Notes: generated by a model not told the origin, from the sequence alone. Positions 43,158 through 52,223 are shown, counted from the stretch's first letter. The stretch is DNA of 64,000 bases from Pokkaliibacter plantistimulans (GCF_046844695.1 NZ_CP177354.1:2542001-2606000); one strand, 5' to 3'. Numbers and translations are program-made.

Positions 43158-43602
43158 AGTCGCTGCTGCTGGGTTGGAGCAAGGGGTGGATGGTCTGCCA
43201 GTGACCGTCATCCCTGCAGCCAGTACCCTCAAAAAAACGTCGGATCAGGAAAATGTCAGCGTTATTTCTGCATCGAAGGTGCAAGCGGTAAAGGAAGACA
43301 GTGCTGTAAAGGTGATTCCTGTTGCCAGCACGGCGCGTAAGGTGAGCGATGACAATGTGGTAGTCATTCCTGCTCAGGCGACCAGGGTTGCGGTGCCCGA
43401 TGATGTTGACGTTATTCGTGCGCCACAGAAAAAAGCCCATACAACTGAAGAGGTCGTGGTGATACCCGCGCCGCCCAGACACCCGATCCAGACCGCCGAG
43501 CAGGTGACTATCATCCCGGCGACAAAGAAAAAGCTGCCAGTGCCGCAGACCACATGGCAGGTTCAGGTTATTCCCGGATCACAGATCAAACCAGGGCAGT
43601 GA
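43096..43602 (+). CDS. Secreted VIPA-repeat protein of unknown function
   Basis: The start at 43096 has AGGAG (43084-43088) seven bases upstream, inside the end of sbcB. The 168-residue protein has a signal peptide (about 1-25, ending VAAAG) and then consists of about seven copies of a motif of the form VxVIPA (VTVIPA, VSVISA, VKVIPV, VVVIPA, VDVIRA, VVVIPA, VTIIPA, VQVIPG) spaced by 14-20 polar residues. The mature part is basic, with no Cys. I do not recognise a family. The regular beta-strand-like repeats suggest a periplasmic or surface repeat protein. Confidence 0.75.
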   Translation: MKLSVAWPKLSCSLLLLVGAEVAAAGLEQGVDGLPVTVIPAASTLKKTSDQENVSVISASKVQAVKEDSAVKVIPVASTARKVSDDNVVVIPAQATRVAVPDDVDVIRAPQKKAHTTEEVVVIPAPPRHPIQTAEQVTIIPATKKKLPVPQTTWQVQVIPGSQIKPGQ

Positions 43603-43610
43603 TGAAAAGG

Positions 43611-44018
43611 TCAGCGGTGGAGCGGCGGACCTTTCAGCTCCAGTGTGTTGCCTTCAGGATCTTTCAGATAGATCGATGGGCCCAGCCCATCGGCACCGTA
43701 ACGTGACTCGATGCAGCCGGTGCTCAGGTTCATCGCGGTCAGCAGGGACTCTAACTCCGCCTTATCAAAGGGCTCTATTCTGAGGCAGAAGTGGTCAAGA
43801 TTACGTCCTTCAGTTTCTGCCGGTGCGCCTCCTGTACGGCCAAGAGGGCCATCGATGGTGATCAGATCAATGAGTGCATTACCTGCTCGTAACTGGTAGA
43901 GCCCAAGTTCTGGGCGCTCTCTTTCAAGTGTGCAGCCAAGATGCAGATAAAAATCCAGCATCCTGCTCAAGTTGCTGATCCGTAGCACCAGATGGTCAAT
44001 ACCAAGGATGGTAAACAT
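43611..44018 (-). CDS. VOC-family (glyoxalase/dioxygenase-like) protein
   Basis: The 135-residue protein, from ATG at 44018 (an upstream ATG at 44033 is possible), is a single vicinal-oxygen-chelate domain. It has the metal-site pattern ILGIDHLVLRISNLSRMLDFY with a first His. A second His is in LDHFCLRI, and the C-terminal IYLKDPEGNTLELKGPP carries the usual Glu. Such proteins include glyoxalase I, dioxygenases and fosfomycin-resistance enzymes; this one fits the short virulence/glyoxalase-like group. The substrate cannot be predicted. Confidence 0.85.
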   Translation of the reverse strand: MFTILGIDHLVLRISNLSRMLDFYLHLGCTLERERPELGLYQLRAGNALIDLITIDGPLGRTGGAPAETEGRNLDHFCLRIEPFDKAELESLLTAMNLSTGCIESRYGADGLGPSIYLKDPEGNTLELKGPPLHR

Positions 44019-44089
44019 CGCTGTCTTCCCCATGCCTGGATGCCGCCCGGCAGCACGGTCAAAGCGGCCGGGCGGTATCGGTCATTTTG

Positions 44090-46846
44090 CTATTTCTGGG
44101 GTTCGGGAGAGGCGGTCACAATCAGTGCACGTCGTTGTTGTGGTGACAGCATGTGGTCGTAGATGGCTAGTAACGTGGCTCTGTCGATAGTGCCAATGGC
44201 TTTTAACAGCTCATTGCGGCTGTCGAAGTTGTAGGCGCCGCGATCAATCTCCCGCCAGTAATAGTTACTCCGCTCGTACAGGGTCTGATCAGGCTTGCTC
44301 AGATCGCTCATTAAGCCCTGTTTGAAGGTTTGTAGCTGATCGTTGCTCAGGTGCTGCAGCTGTGTACGGAAATCTTGCATGAATTGATCGACCCTGGTTG
44401 TGAGGGTGGCGGCATCTGCCGATGGCGACTGTAATACCAGGCCGATGCCGGGCCAGTCCATGATCGGCATCGGGGTAGCGAACACGATATAACCCAGTTG
44501 CTGACGAGTGCGCAGATCTGCGTAGAAAGGGGTGGAAATAATCTGGCTGAGTAAGGCGAAAGCGGCACGATGCTTCAGGTCATCCTGATCAGCCTGCCAG
44601 TACCAGGTGATCGCGGTGTCCTTGTGAGGTCCCTGTTCGCTGATGCTTTCTTGATAGCCAGCGGGTAGCGCATCAATTGTTGCACGCGGCACCTCTGCAG
44701 GTTGGGCGTTATCCAGCCAGGCATGCTTTACCTTCTCCGCCATGGAACGGGCCTGCTGCTGGTCCAGATTGCCATGTGCAAGTATTACTACCTGAATTTG
44801 CTGGCGCCATGCGGGAACAAACTGCTGCAGGTCATTCAGGCTGATGCCCTGCAGTGCACTGATTAGCTCGGCGCTGGTGTGAAACGACGGCATCAGGCGT
44901 TCAGACAGACGCCCCATGCTGACTTTGTAGGGCATGGATTCTTTGCGGTTACGGAGCTCATCCAGATAGTCTTCCTTGATCTGGTCAAAACGGACCTGAT
45001 TCCATTGGGGTTGCAGCAAGGCATGTTGTAGTTCATCCAACAGTACACTTTGCTTGTCGTTGTAGCCGGTAATCTTGAAGCTGATGCCACGAATATGGCG
45101 ATAGAGTTCAAACTCCAGTCCTGCAACAAAGGCGGGGTAGGTCAGGGTATTAAGCTGTTCCTCCACCATGCGGGTGTAAAGTTCACTCAGGGCGGTATCT
45201 CTGGCTGTGTCGTTGGTTTTCGCTGAGCGCAGGTTGACGAAGAAGTCGGCCTTTGGGGTGCCAAAGGAGGTATCTTGCTGATACCAGAAGCTGAAGCCGG
45301 GCTGCTGTTGCAGTAATTTGGGTTTAGCGGAATCGTTGCCTTTCAGAACATGTAACTGTTCAGCAATGAATGGGTTTGCGGCAGGCAGGGCCAGTTGTTG
45401 CAACCACTCAGGGTGCGACACCTGCCATTGCTCCTGTTTCAGTTGGGTGTAGCGGTACGGCACGTCATACCAGCGGCTGGTTTTGTCGGTCGACAGGCCG
45501 GGCGCCATCAACGTTACCAGCAAATGGCCTGGGGTGAGATAGTCAAGAAACTGGCGGATAACCTGTGCATCGTAGTTGTGATAATCGTAGCTGCTATAGA
45601 GCACTTGCTCCGCAGTGTGGTCCTGCAGGGCATTGGCGAGGCCGCTCACCCAGTTGATCGGCGGCACCTTCTCCTGGAAGCGGAAGTCGATCTCAGCCAG
45701 TCTGGCCATTTCCCTGAAGCGCCACTCGTCGATACCACCTTCTTCAATCTTGCGCAGATAGGCAAAAACCAGAGAGACGATGTCATTGATGTGCTCCTGA
45801 CCTGCGGCCGTCAGACTGAGGCTGATTTGCATCGTGGATGCGTCGGGGCCGTTGTAGCCCACTCCCGCACCAAGACTGCTGGCCCAGCCGAGTGATTTGA
45901 GAAGAGCCAAAACACTGCCCTTGCCCTCGTCACCCAGCAAGGATGCCAGGTATTGCACGGGCTTGTTATCCTCATACTGGCGCAGCGGTGGCAGGGGGAA
46001 CGTCAGGCTCAGAGTCCGTACTTCACGAATCGGCGTCAGCTGTAGCTCTGCAGGTAACTGGCTGGAGGTGAACAGCGGGGGCATCTGACGAGAGATGGTG
46101 GGGTGATCAGCAATGCTTGCAAAATACTGTGTGACCCAGCTTGCCAGCTGTGGCAGGGGCTCTTTGCCGAGTACCACCAGACGCATGCGGCTGGCACTGT
46201 AGCTGTGCTGATAAAAGTCGATCAGGGCGTCACGAATTTTCAGCTCTCCGTGATCCTGCAGGGTTTGTAAATTCCCCACACTGAAGCGGCTCATCGGATG
46301 GTCGGGGTTGTAGGTTTCACGCATAGTTTCGTACAGACGACGGCCATCTTCCCGAATCTTGGCCTTGTACTCCGAATCGACCGCATGCGCTTCACGGCTG
46401 ACGTAGTCCTCACTGAACCGGGGGGCGATGAAGAACTGTGAGAAACGGTCAAGCGCAGGAGCTAGCTGGTCAGGATCGATATCAAAGAAAAAATTGGTGT
46501 GGTCAAAGGCGGTGTAGGCGTTCTGGCTGCCACCATGCTGATTGATGAAGTCCTGATAGGCATCGGCCTTGGGGTATTTGCTGGTGCCGAGAAATAGCAT
46601 GTGCTCAAGGAAGTGAGCGAGTCCGGGCCACTGTTTGGGTTCATCCGCGCTGCCAGCATTGACGTCCATCGCCGCAGCACTCTTGTCAGTATCGGGATCG
46701 CTGATCAGCAGCACTTGCAAGTGGTTGGGCAGCACCAGGCTCTGGTAGCTACGAGTGTCATTGGGGCTCTTTTTGATCTCGGCTGCTGGCACTGTCATCG
46801 ATACCAGCAAGGGGAGCATGGGCATCCACCACCACTTTGTTTTCAT
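44090..46846 (-). CDS. M16-family insulinase-like zinc protease (pitrilysin type)
   Basis: This periplasmic metalloprotease resembles pitrilysin (PtrA). The ATG at 46846 has AGGAG upstream and gives 918 residues with a signal peptide (1-22, ending VPAAE). The inverted zinc motif HxxEH is H78, E81 and H82 in LAHFLEHMLFLGTSKYPKAD, and the third ligand region is REAHAVDSEY. The large C-terminal halves of the clamshell are present (QLGYIVFATPMPI). The length matches the 100-kDa class. It stands alone between a VOC gene and an SRAP-like gene. Confidence 0.93.
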   Translation of the reverse strand: MKTKWWWMPMLPLLVSMTVPAAEIKKSPNDTRSYQSLVLPNHLQVLLISDPDTDKSAAAMDVNAGSADEPKQWPGLAHFLEHMLFLGTSKYPKADAYQDFINQHGGSQNAYTAFDHTNFFFDIDPDQLAPALDRFSQFFIAPRFSEDYVSREAHAVDSEYKAKIREDGRRLYETMRETYNPDHPMSRFSVGNLQTLQDHGELKIRDALIDFYQHSYSASRMRLVVLGKEPLPQLASWVTQYFASIADHPTISRQMPPLFTSSQLPAELQLTPIREVRTLSLTFPLPPLRQYEDNKPVQYLASLLGDEGKGSVLALLKSLGWASSLGAGVGYNGPDASTMQISLSLTAAGQEHINDIVSLVFAYLRKIEEGGIDEWRFREMARLAEIDFRFQEKVPPINWVSGLANALQDHTAEQVLYSSYDYHNYDAQVIRQFLDYLTPGHLLVTLMAPGLSTDKTSRWYDVPYRYTQLKQEQWQVSHPEWLQQLALPAANPFIAEQLHVLKGNDSAKPKLLQQQPGFSFWYQQDTSFGTPKADFFVNLRSAKTNDTARDTALSELYTRMVEEQLNTLTYPAFVAGLEFELYRHIRGISFKITGYNDKQSVLLDELQHALLQPQWNQVRFDQIKEDYLDELRNRKESMPYKVSMGRLSERLMPSFHTSAELISALQGISLNDLQQFVPAWRQQIQVVILAHGNLDQQQARSMAEKVKHAWLDNAQPAEVPRATIDALPAGYQESISEQGPHKDTAITWYWQADQDDLKHRAAFALLSQIISTPFYADLRTRQQLGYIVFATPMPIMDWPGIGLVLQSPSADAATLTTRVDQFMQDFRTQLQHLSNDQLQTFKQGLMSDLSKPDQTLYERSNYYWREIDRGAYNFDSRNELLKAIGTIDRATLLAIYDHMLSPQQRRALIVTASPEPQK

Positions 46847-46951
46847 AACACTCCTAGTTGTCTTTCCGACCGGGCAAGGTCGATATATTCGAATATCACG
46901 GGCTTGCGTCGCGTGTGTTGGGGTAACCAACGCGCAACAGCGGCAAGTTGT

Positions 46952-47605
46952 TCAGCCTTTGAACACTCTGCCGACAGGCTTAATGCAATCAGAGCCCTGA
47001 AATTGCGGAGAGTTCATTTCTGCGGTTACCTGCCAGGTTTGCAATACCCCCGACCAGGGTTGTAACAGCTTGATGGCGTCGGTATCGGTTGTGTCTGTAC
47101 TCAGCCACTGAGCCGTTTGTTGCTGATCCAGCAGGGCAGGCATGCGCGTCAGAAATGCACTAAGAAAGGGATTGCTGGGAACACTGATCAATGCACAGGT
47201 CAGAAAGCGCATATCGCCTAACTGGTAGACTTCCCACAGGGCGGCGATGTTCATCAGCGTTTGTTCCGGGCTGGAGATGTAGATGGGCCAGCGTCGCCCT
47301 GAGGCACTGATCCAGTCAAACACGCCATCAACAGGAAGCACGGCACGTTGTCTGGCCAGCGGGCGTTTGAACATGGCATTGGTGAGTAGTTGTTCAGCCC
47401 TGGCGGTGTAGGGCGCTTCATTGAGTCGCTTGATCCAGGAGGGGGCCAGCCCCCAGTGGGCAGGCTCAAGCAAATAGGGTTGGCGCTGAAGTGCCAGCCA
47501 CTGATAGGGGGAGAGATTGTAGCTGGCTGTCAGTGGACGAGGGGCGGTACCTTGCAGATCCCACCCCTGTTGCAACGCTTCAACCTGAACAATGCGTCCA
47601 GTCAT
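46952..47605 (-). CDS. SRAP (YedK/HMCES)-family protein lacking catalytic residues
   Basis: SRAP proteins crosslink abasic sites in single-stranded DNA through Cys2 and need Asn, Glu and His partners. This 217-residue homologue starts MTGRIVQV where the family has MCGR, so Cys2 is Thr. The NARAET motif reads TARAEQ (Thr67 for Asn), the GFYEW motif reads GVFDW (Asp97 for Glu), and the HxRMP motif reads TRMP (Thr153 for His). The fold-defining segments SYNLSPYQW and HWGLAPSWIKR are kept. The start at 47605 is favoured because it lies eight bases after the previous gene's stop. It is probably not an active SRAP enzyme. Confidence 0.82.
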   Translation of the reverse strand: MTGRIVQVEALQQGWDLQGTAPRPLTASYNLSPYQWLALQRQPYLLEPAHWGLAPSWIKRLNEAPYTARAEQLLTNAMFKRPLARQRAVLPVDGVFDWISASGRRWPIYISSPEQTLMNIAALWEVYQLGDMRFLTCALISVPSNPFLSAFLTRMPALLDQQQTAQWLSTDTTDTDAIKLLQPWSGVLQTWQVTAEMNSPQFQGSDCIKPVGRVFKG

Positions 47606-47612
47606 CAGCAGG

Positions 47613-47879
47613 TCAGTGTTTGTGAGGCAGGGCGGCCAGAGCGATATCCCGGGCGCGATGCTGTTCTTTTTCCGGCAGAGTGGCAATCTGCTCCAGCGCC
47701 ACCAGTGCCTGGGTCAGCTGCAGGGCAAACTCACGGTTGGCTTCCTGGAAGGCAGCGTCAATGGCCTGATAGACCCGTTCGATCTGCTGTTCCTTCTGTT
47801 CCTGACTGTCGACTTGCTTCAGGGCTTGCAGGCAGGCCGTCGCAATCTTCATATAGCGTTGGTTGCGTGCTTGGCTCAT
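47613..47879 (-). CDS. Small helical protein of unknown function
   Basis: The frame is open from 47966, but the ATG at 47879 has CGGAG eleven bases upstream and gives a compact 88-residue protein. It is Gln/Ala/Glu-rich, apparently all helical (IATACLQALKQVDSQEQKEQ and AFQEANREFALQLTQALVAL), with no signal or membrane segment and an HKH tail. It precedes the SRAP-like gene by seven bases, so the two probably form an operon. No family was recognised. Confidence 0.65.
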   Translation of the reverse strand: MSQARNQRYMKIATACLQALKQVDSQEQKEQQIERVYQAIDAAFQEANREFALQLTQALVALEQIATLPEKEQHRARDIALAALPHKH

Positions 47880-48141
47880 GGGGGGATACTCCGGCTGGGT
47901 AATTCTGTATCGGATGCTGCTGCCATGAGGCGAAAGACATACACACGGAAAGATGCGTGTCAGCAATCTGGCGTTGTAAATCCCTTCGGTGCACTCATCT
48001 ACATCAAGTAAATGCTGTGTCCTCAGTTATTTACGCTTTGCTGGCTCCGTCACACAACCTGTCGTGAATAGGTGCTTATTTTGCATCGGCAATTGGCGCC
48101 TATCTTATGCCAAGACTTCGCATCTGCACAACGCAGAAGCC

Positions 48142-48636
48142 CTACCACCAGTATTTTCCCCAGTTCTCCGGGTTGGCCCAGTTGTCAGGGTTGTTCCAGG
48201 TGCGCACGTGGTTATAGGTCAACAGGTCGAAGGCATAGAACACCAGCTTGCGCTGACCCTGGCTGAAACCCTGTTCGCGGGTGAGGCCCAGCGCATAGAA
48301 GTCTGCATCCTGCCAGCAGGTGTCACCATCCTGTTCGGTGGGGCTGTAGCTCAGCCAGACGCGCGGCGCACAGTAATTACGCAGCCAGCCAAGCAACGCT
48401 CTGCCCTCCAGTGGTGGCAGGTGTTCCAGCGCATCGGTGAGCAGGATCAGCTCGGAGGGGGCAGCACCTTGCAGTTGCTGGCGGGCATCGTGAGCCTCGA
48501 AGTGCTGCATCTGGCAATCGTGTTGCTCGCAATAGCTCTGCAGTGCCGGTGGAACGCAGGCGCCGATGCTGACCACGCGCTGAGGTGCCAACTGTTGCAG
48601 TCGATCAAGTAAAAACTCATTTGGCGAGCGAACCAT
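48142..48636 (-). CDS. Methyltransferase-fold-like protein (DUF6231 type)
   Basis: The 164-residue protein resembles a small Rossmann-like SAM methyltransferase: VVSIGACVPPALQSYCEQH stands where motif I would be, and ELILLTDALEHLPPLEGRAL resembles the post-motif region (LEHLP). The glycine motif is degenerate (SIGACVP rather than GxGxG), so binding of SAM is doubtful. The C terminus is rich in Trp and Asn (TWNNPDNWANPENWGKYWW). It fits the conserved hypothetical DUF6231 group. The function is unknown. Confidence 0.65.
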   Translation of the reverse strand: MVRSPNEFLLDRLQQLAPQRVVSIGACVPPALQSYCEQHDCQMQHFEAHDARQQLQGAAPSELILLTDALEHLPPLEGRALLGWLRNYCAPRVWLSYSPTEQDGDTCWQDADFYALGLTREQGFSQGQRKLVFYAFDLLTYNHVRTWNNPDNWANPENWGKYWW

Positions 48637-48865
48637 GGCAACTTCCTGCTTAACTACGGGGACAGGCCGACTGCAATGCAGACGGCGCCCGAGTATGTCA
48701 GACGCAATATCGATGTATCAACCTGTGCAGGTGGGCATTCCACTATAGTTTTATCCGTCTGTCGCCCTGTCAGGTGAAGGCTTTTTTGCTGTGTGCGGTT
48801 GTCAGGTTTCGGGGGAGTGGTCAGGTACCCGCTTGATGGTGGGTGGTGTGACCCGTCGGCACAAT
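48637..48865. other. Upstream half of the 330-base divergent gap
   Basis: No gene is supported here. A plus-strand frame open from 48793 runs into the DUF6394 gene, but it starts upstream of the promoter at 48866 and its first 58 residues do not look like protein. No clear minus-strand promoter was found for the DUF6231-type gene. Confidence 0.45.
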
Positions 48866-48893
48866 TTGCACATTGGCAGCGGATAGCTATGCT
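48866..48893 (+). promoter_or_regulatory. Probable promoter for the DUF6394-K+ channel operon
   Basis: TTGCAC (48866-48871) and TATGCT (48888-48893) are separated by 16 bases, 73 bases ahead of the ATG at 48967. Transcription would begin near 48900, which rules out the longer upstream start of the following frame. Confidence 0.5.
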
Positions 48894-48966
48894 AGCGCGG
48901 CATAAATCAGTCGCAGCCAGATGCCGAGCGGCGACCGTGGAGTTGAACCCGTTGGGAGTGGATGGA

Positions 48967-49350
48967 ATGAATAGGGAAAAGGTGGTTTTTGCGTTCTTTA
49001 TTGTGCTGGCACTGACTCTCAATTTTGGCTTTGTGCTGGGCGAGATTCATAACGCTAATCACCACAATGCCTTTGAGTTGTTTGCCGCTATCGTGGTCAG
49101 CCTGATTGCAACGGTACTCAAGTTTGGTGACAGAACACACATCGGCGCGGTGTTGCTGGCTACCAGTCTGGTGGCAGACTTGCAGCTGTTGCTGGCCGCT
49201 GGGGTATGGGCCTATGCGGACTATGTTTCGCTGGACGGATTGACCGAAAATGTTGTGGCCAGCGTGGTCTCGCTGTCAGCAGGTGCGCTGTTGGCCAATC
49301 TTACTTCCGTCATCCTGTTGATGGTGGAAACCGTGATGATTCGCCGCTAG
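48967..49350 (+). CDS. DUF6394-type small membrane protein
   Basis: From the ATG at 48967 the protein has 127 residues and four membrane segments (KVVFAFFIVLALTLNFGFVL, AIVVSLIATVLKF, AVLLATSLVADLQLLLAAGV, LLANLTSVILLMVETVMI). It has an N-terminal loop with HNANHHNAFELF. GGATGGA precedes the start. It is eight bases upstream of the potassium-channel gene and probably co-translated with it, so it may be an accessory subunit. The function of the family is unknown. Confidence 0.78.
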   Translation: MNREKVVFAFFIVLALTLNFGFVLGEIHNANHHNAFELFAAIVVSLIATVLKFGDRTHIGAVLLATSLVADLQLLLAAGVWAYADYVSLDGLTENVVASVVSLSAGALLANLTSVILLMVETVMIRR

Positions 49351-49358
49351 GTGCGCGT

Positions 49359-51083
49359 GTGAATTCCGTCATTTACCTGTTGCTGCGCCGCCTGCGCTGG
49401 CCGCTGATTACTCTGATTGTGGTCTATGCCATCTCCATCACTGGATTTGTGCTGATTCCCGGTATGGACGACAAAGGCCAGCCCTGGCAGATGGGCTTCT
49501 TCCATGCCTTTTATTTTGTCAGTTTCATGGGGTCGACCATCGGCTTCGGCGAAATTCCCTATGCCTTTACCGACGCCCAGCGCTATTGGGCGATGTTGAC
49601 CATCTACGTTACTGTCATTGCCTGGCTGTACGGCATTGGCACCATGCTGGCGATTCTGCAGGATCAGGCATTCAGCCGGATGCGCGCCCGTCAGCGTTTT
49701 CGCAATGCGGTCAAGGCCATTCAGGAGCCGTTCTACCTGATCTGCGGTTATGGCGTCACCGGCAGTCTGCTGGTAAACAAGCTGGCCTCCCGCGGTATTC
49801 AGGCGGTTGTGGTGGATATCAATCAGCAGCGTATAGACGATCTGTTGACTGATACGCTGCCCATGGCAGTCCCTGCGCTGTGTGCGGATGCCTGCGAACC
49901 AGACATTCTGACTGATGCCGGGCTGCTGAAGCAGCACTGCATTGGTGTTGTGGCCTTGACCAACAGCGATGAGGTCAATCTTGCGGTGGCGATTGCCAGT
50001 AAACTGCTGGCGACCCGTACCCCGGTGATCAGTCGTGCTGAGAGCCAGGCGATTAATGACAATCTGGCTTCCTTTGGCACCGAGCATATCGTCAACCCCT
50101 TTGAATCCTTTGCTGAATATCTGGCCATGGCGATCCACTCGCCCTACAAGCATCTGGTTTATGACTGGCTGGTCAACCCGAGACACCGTCCTGCCAAGAT
50201 TGGTGCTCATCAGGTGCAGGGCACCTGGGTCATCTGTGGCTACGGGCGCATGGGGCAGGCACTGCACCGTTACCTGGGGGCACATCAGGTTGATATGGTG
50301 GTCATTGATGAGGACCCGGCCAAGTTCGGCATGATGGATGACATGGTGCTGGGGCTGGGCACTGAAGCTGTTACTTTGCAGGAGGCACGCATTGCGCAGG
50401 CCGTGGGAGTGGTGGCTGGAACGGCCAGTGATGCCAACAACCTGTCGATTCTGATGACAGCACGTATGCTCAACCCTGAGCTGATCACCGTGGCACGGCA
50501 GAATCAGCGCTACAACGAACGTGTCTTTCAGGCTGCATGTCCTGACTATGTCATGGAGCCAGCCTGGATTATCGCCAACAAGATCATGCTGCTGATCAAG
50601 ACGCCGTTATTGCTGGATTTTCTGCGGCAGATGGGAGGGCAGAGTGACGCCTGGGCGCAGCAGTTGATTGAACGGATGCGCGAGGTGGTGGATGACCAGG
50701 AGCTGGATAGCTGGTCATTAACGATCGATCAGCAGGAGGCGCCTGCCATCATGACTGCACTGACAGATCGCCAGTCGGTGCCGCTGGGCGTATTGCAAGT
50801 AGACCCGCGGCAGAGGCTGGATGCACTCAAGGCTTTCCCGCTGATGATCAAGCGTTCAAACGGTCTGGTGTTACTCCCTACTACCGATACCTTGCTGCAG
50901 GAAGGTGACGTTATCCTGTTCTGTGGCCGTTATCGGGCATCAGCTCTGATGCAATGGACCGCGGGGAATTACAACGTGCTGCGCTATGTACGTGATGGTT
51001 TTGATGGGGCGTCAGGGTATGTGTGGCGCTGGCTGAGTAAGTCATACCGCGAAAGAAGGAAAATGTCCCATGAAATCAAGTGA
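49359..51083 (+). CDS. Potassium-channel-like protein with two RCK/TrkA-N domains
   Basis: The 574-residue protein starts at a GTG (49359). It has two membrane helices (about 13-33 and 77-99) around a pore loop with the filter T60-I-G-F-G-E65 in SFMGSTIGFGEIPYA. Two TrkA-N (RCK) domains follow, each with a dinucleotide motif: ICGYGVTGSLLVNKLASRG (about 128) and ICGYGRMGQALHRYLGAHQ (about 290). A TrkA-C domain closes the protein. The filter fits a K+ channel (TxGFG), with Glu in place of the usual Asp at the outer position. Gating by nucleotide is likely by family. Confidence 0.88.
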   Translation: MNSVIYLLLRRLRWPLITLIVVYAISITGFVLIPGMDDKGQPWQMGFFHAFYFVSFMGSTIGFGEIPYAFTDAQRYWAMLTIYVTVIAWLYGIGTMLAILQDQAFSRMRARQRFRNAVKAIQEPFYLICGYGVTGSLLVNKLASRGIQAVVVDINQQRIDDLLTDTLPMAVPALCADACEPDILTDAGLLKQHCIGVVALTNSDEVNLAVAIASKLLATRTPVISRAESQAINDNLASFGTEHIVNPFESFAEYLAMAIHSPYKHLVYDWLVNPRHRPAKIGAHQVQGTWVICGYGRMGQALHRYLGAHQVDMVVIDEDPAKFGMMDDMVLGLGTEAVTLQEARIAQAVGVVAGTASDANNLSILMTARMLNPELITVARQNQRYNERVFQAACPDYVMEPAWIIANKIMLLIKTPLLLDFLRQMGGQSDAWAQQLIERMREVVDDQELDSWSLTIDQQEAPAIMTALTDRQSVPLGVLQVDPRQRLDALKAFPLMIKRSNGLVLLPTTDTLLQEGDVILFCGRYRASALMQWTAGNYNVLRYVRDGFDGASGYVWRWLSKSYRERRKMSHEIK

Positions 51084-51242
51084 TTAGCTGATCCGGAAAC
51101 TATCGGTAACTAGGATAGACGGGTAGGGTGCTTTAACTTGGACTGGCTGTGAATCTAAAATAAGGAAAATTTTGCACATTTTAGCCCTCTTTGTGTAAGG
51201 TGCGCGGGTGCAGAATGCATATAGCCAATACTGGAGAGACGT

Positions 51243-52199
51243 ATGTTGTTAAGCAGTCGGTTGTTTAAAACAGTTTCGTATAGAAGTTTGATGACCTTTT
51301 TTACTGCCTTCCTGCTGATGTTCAGCCTCGGAATGCAAAGTGCCGAGGCTGCACGTCTGGGAAGCGGCAAAACCTTCGGTAAGACCTATTCCACGCCAGC
51401 CAAACCGGCGTACAGCCCCACGTACAACAAGTCCAGCACGACGACTAACCCGGCTACGGGCGCTGCTGCAGCTCAAACTGCCAAGAAGCCTGGATTCATG
51501 GGGGGCATGCTGGGCGGCTTACTGATGGGTGGCCTGCTGGGTGGCCTGCTGTTCGGTGGTGTAGGTGGTGGTTTGCTGGATATTCTGGTGTTGGCTGCAC
51601 TGGCATTTCTGGCCTATCGCTTCTTTACTCGTCGTAAGCAGGCGCAATCATCACAGGCGGATAATCAGGGTTATGCCCATGCTGGCGCCAATAATCCCTG
51701 GCAGGCACGTAATGAACAGCCTGCCGAGGCGGTGGTTCAGCCCCAGACCACTTCCGCCATGCGTAGCGGCAGCTTTGGCTCAACTGAGCAAGGACTGATG
51801 GCTGAGCTGGCAGATGAGGTGAAAATCCCTGACTGGTTCAAAAAGGATGCTTTCCTCGAAGAAGCCAAAGATCATTTCCGTGCTCTGCAGAAGGCGTGGG
51901 ATTCTGCAGACTACGCCACGCTGTCCAGCTATATGACGCCTGAGCTGTTTGCCCAGATCAAAGCTGAGCGTGAGCAAATGGGTGAGGCTCAGCACACTGA
52001 AGTAGTATCGGTGATGACTGATCTGGTCGATTTCCAGCAAGTGGGTGACAAGGTCGTGGCCAGCATCCAGTTCTCTGGATGGGTACGTGAGCAGCAGGCA
52101 GGCCAGGAAGGTGAGTTCAGTGAAATCTGGCACCTTGCCAAGGACGCCAGCCAGCCCAACAGTGCGTGGGCTATCGAAGGTATTCAGCAGCCTGGCTGA
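51243..52199 (+). CDS. Tim44-like domain protein
   Basis: The 318-residue protein has a signal or anchor (about 17-36), a Ser/Thr/Pro-rich segment and a Gly/Leu-rich hydrophobic stretch of two helices (about 84-125, GGMLGGLLMGGLLGGLLFGG). The C-terminal Tim44-like domain (about 195-316) contains FLEEAKDHFRALQKAWDSAD and ELFAQIKAEREQM. Bacterial Tim44-like proteins are membrane-associated, with poorly known roles. TGGAGAGACGT precedes the ATG. Two hairpins follow the stop. Confidence 0.88.
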   Translation: MLLSSRLFKTVSYRSLMTFFTAFLLMFSLGMQSAEAARLGSGKTFGKTYSTPAKPAYSPTYNKSSTTTNPATGAAAAQTAKKPGFMGGMLGGLLMGGLLGGLLFGGVGGGLLDILVLAALAFLAYRFFTRRKQAQSSQADNQGYAHAGANNPWQARNEQPAEAVVQPQTTSAMRSGSFGSTEQGLMAELADEVKIPDWFKKDAFLEEAKDHFRALQKAWDSADYATLSSYMTPELFAQIKAEREQMGEAQHTEVVSVMTDLVDFQQVGDKVVASIQFSGWVREQQAGQEGEFSEIWHLAKDASQPNSAWAIEGIQQPG

Positions 52200-52223
52200 G
52201 GCATATCGTTCAAGTAGAAATAG

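Noticed and set aside
45395..45895. Long plus-strand frames inside the M16 protease gene and inside hutH-like, DUF349 and other GC-rich genes
   Set aside because: They are antisense shadows of clear genes, without ribosome binding sites or recognisable domains.
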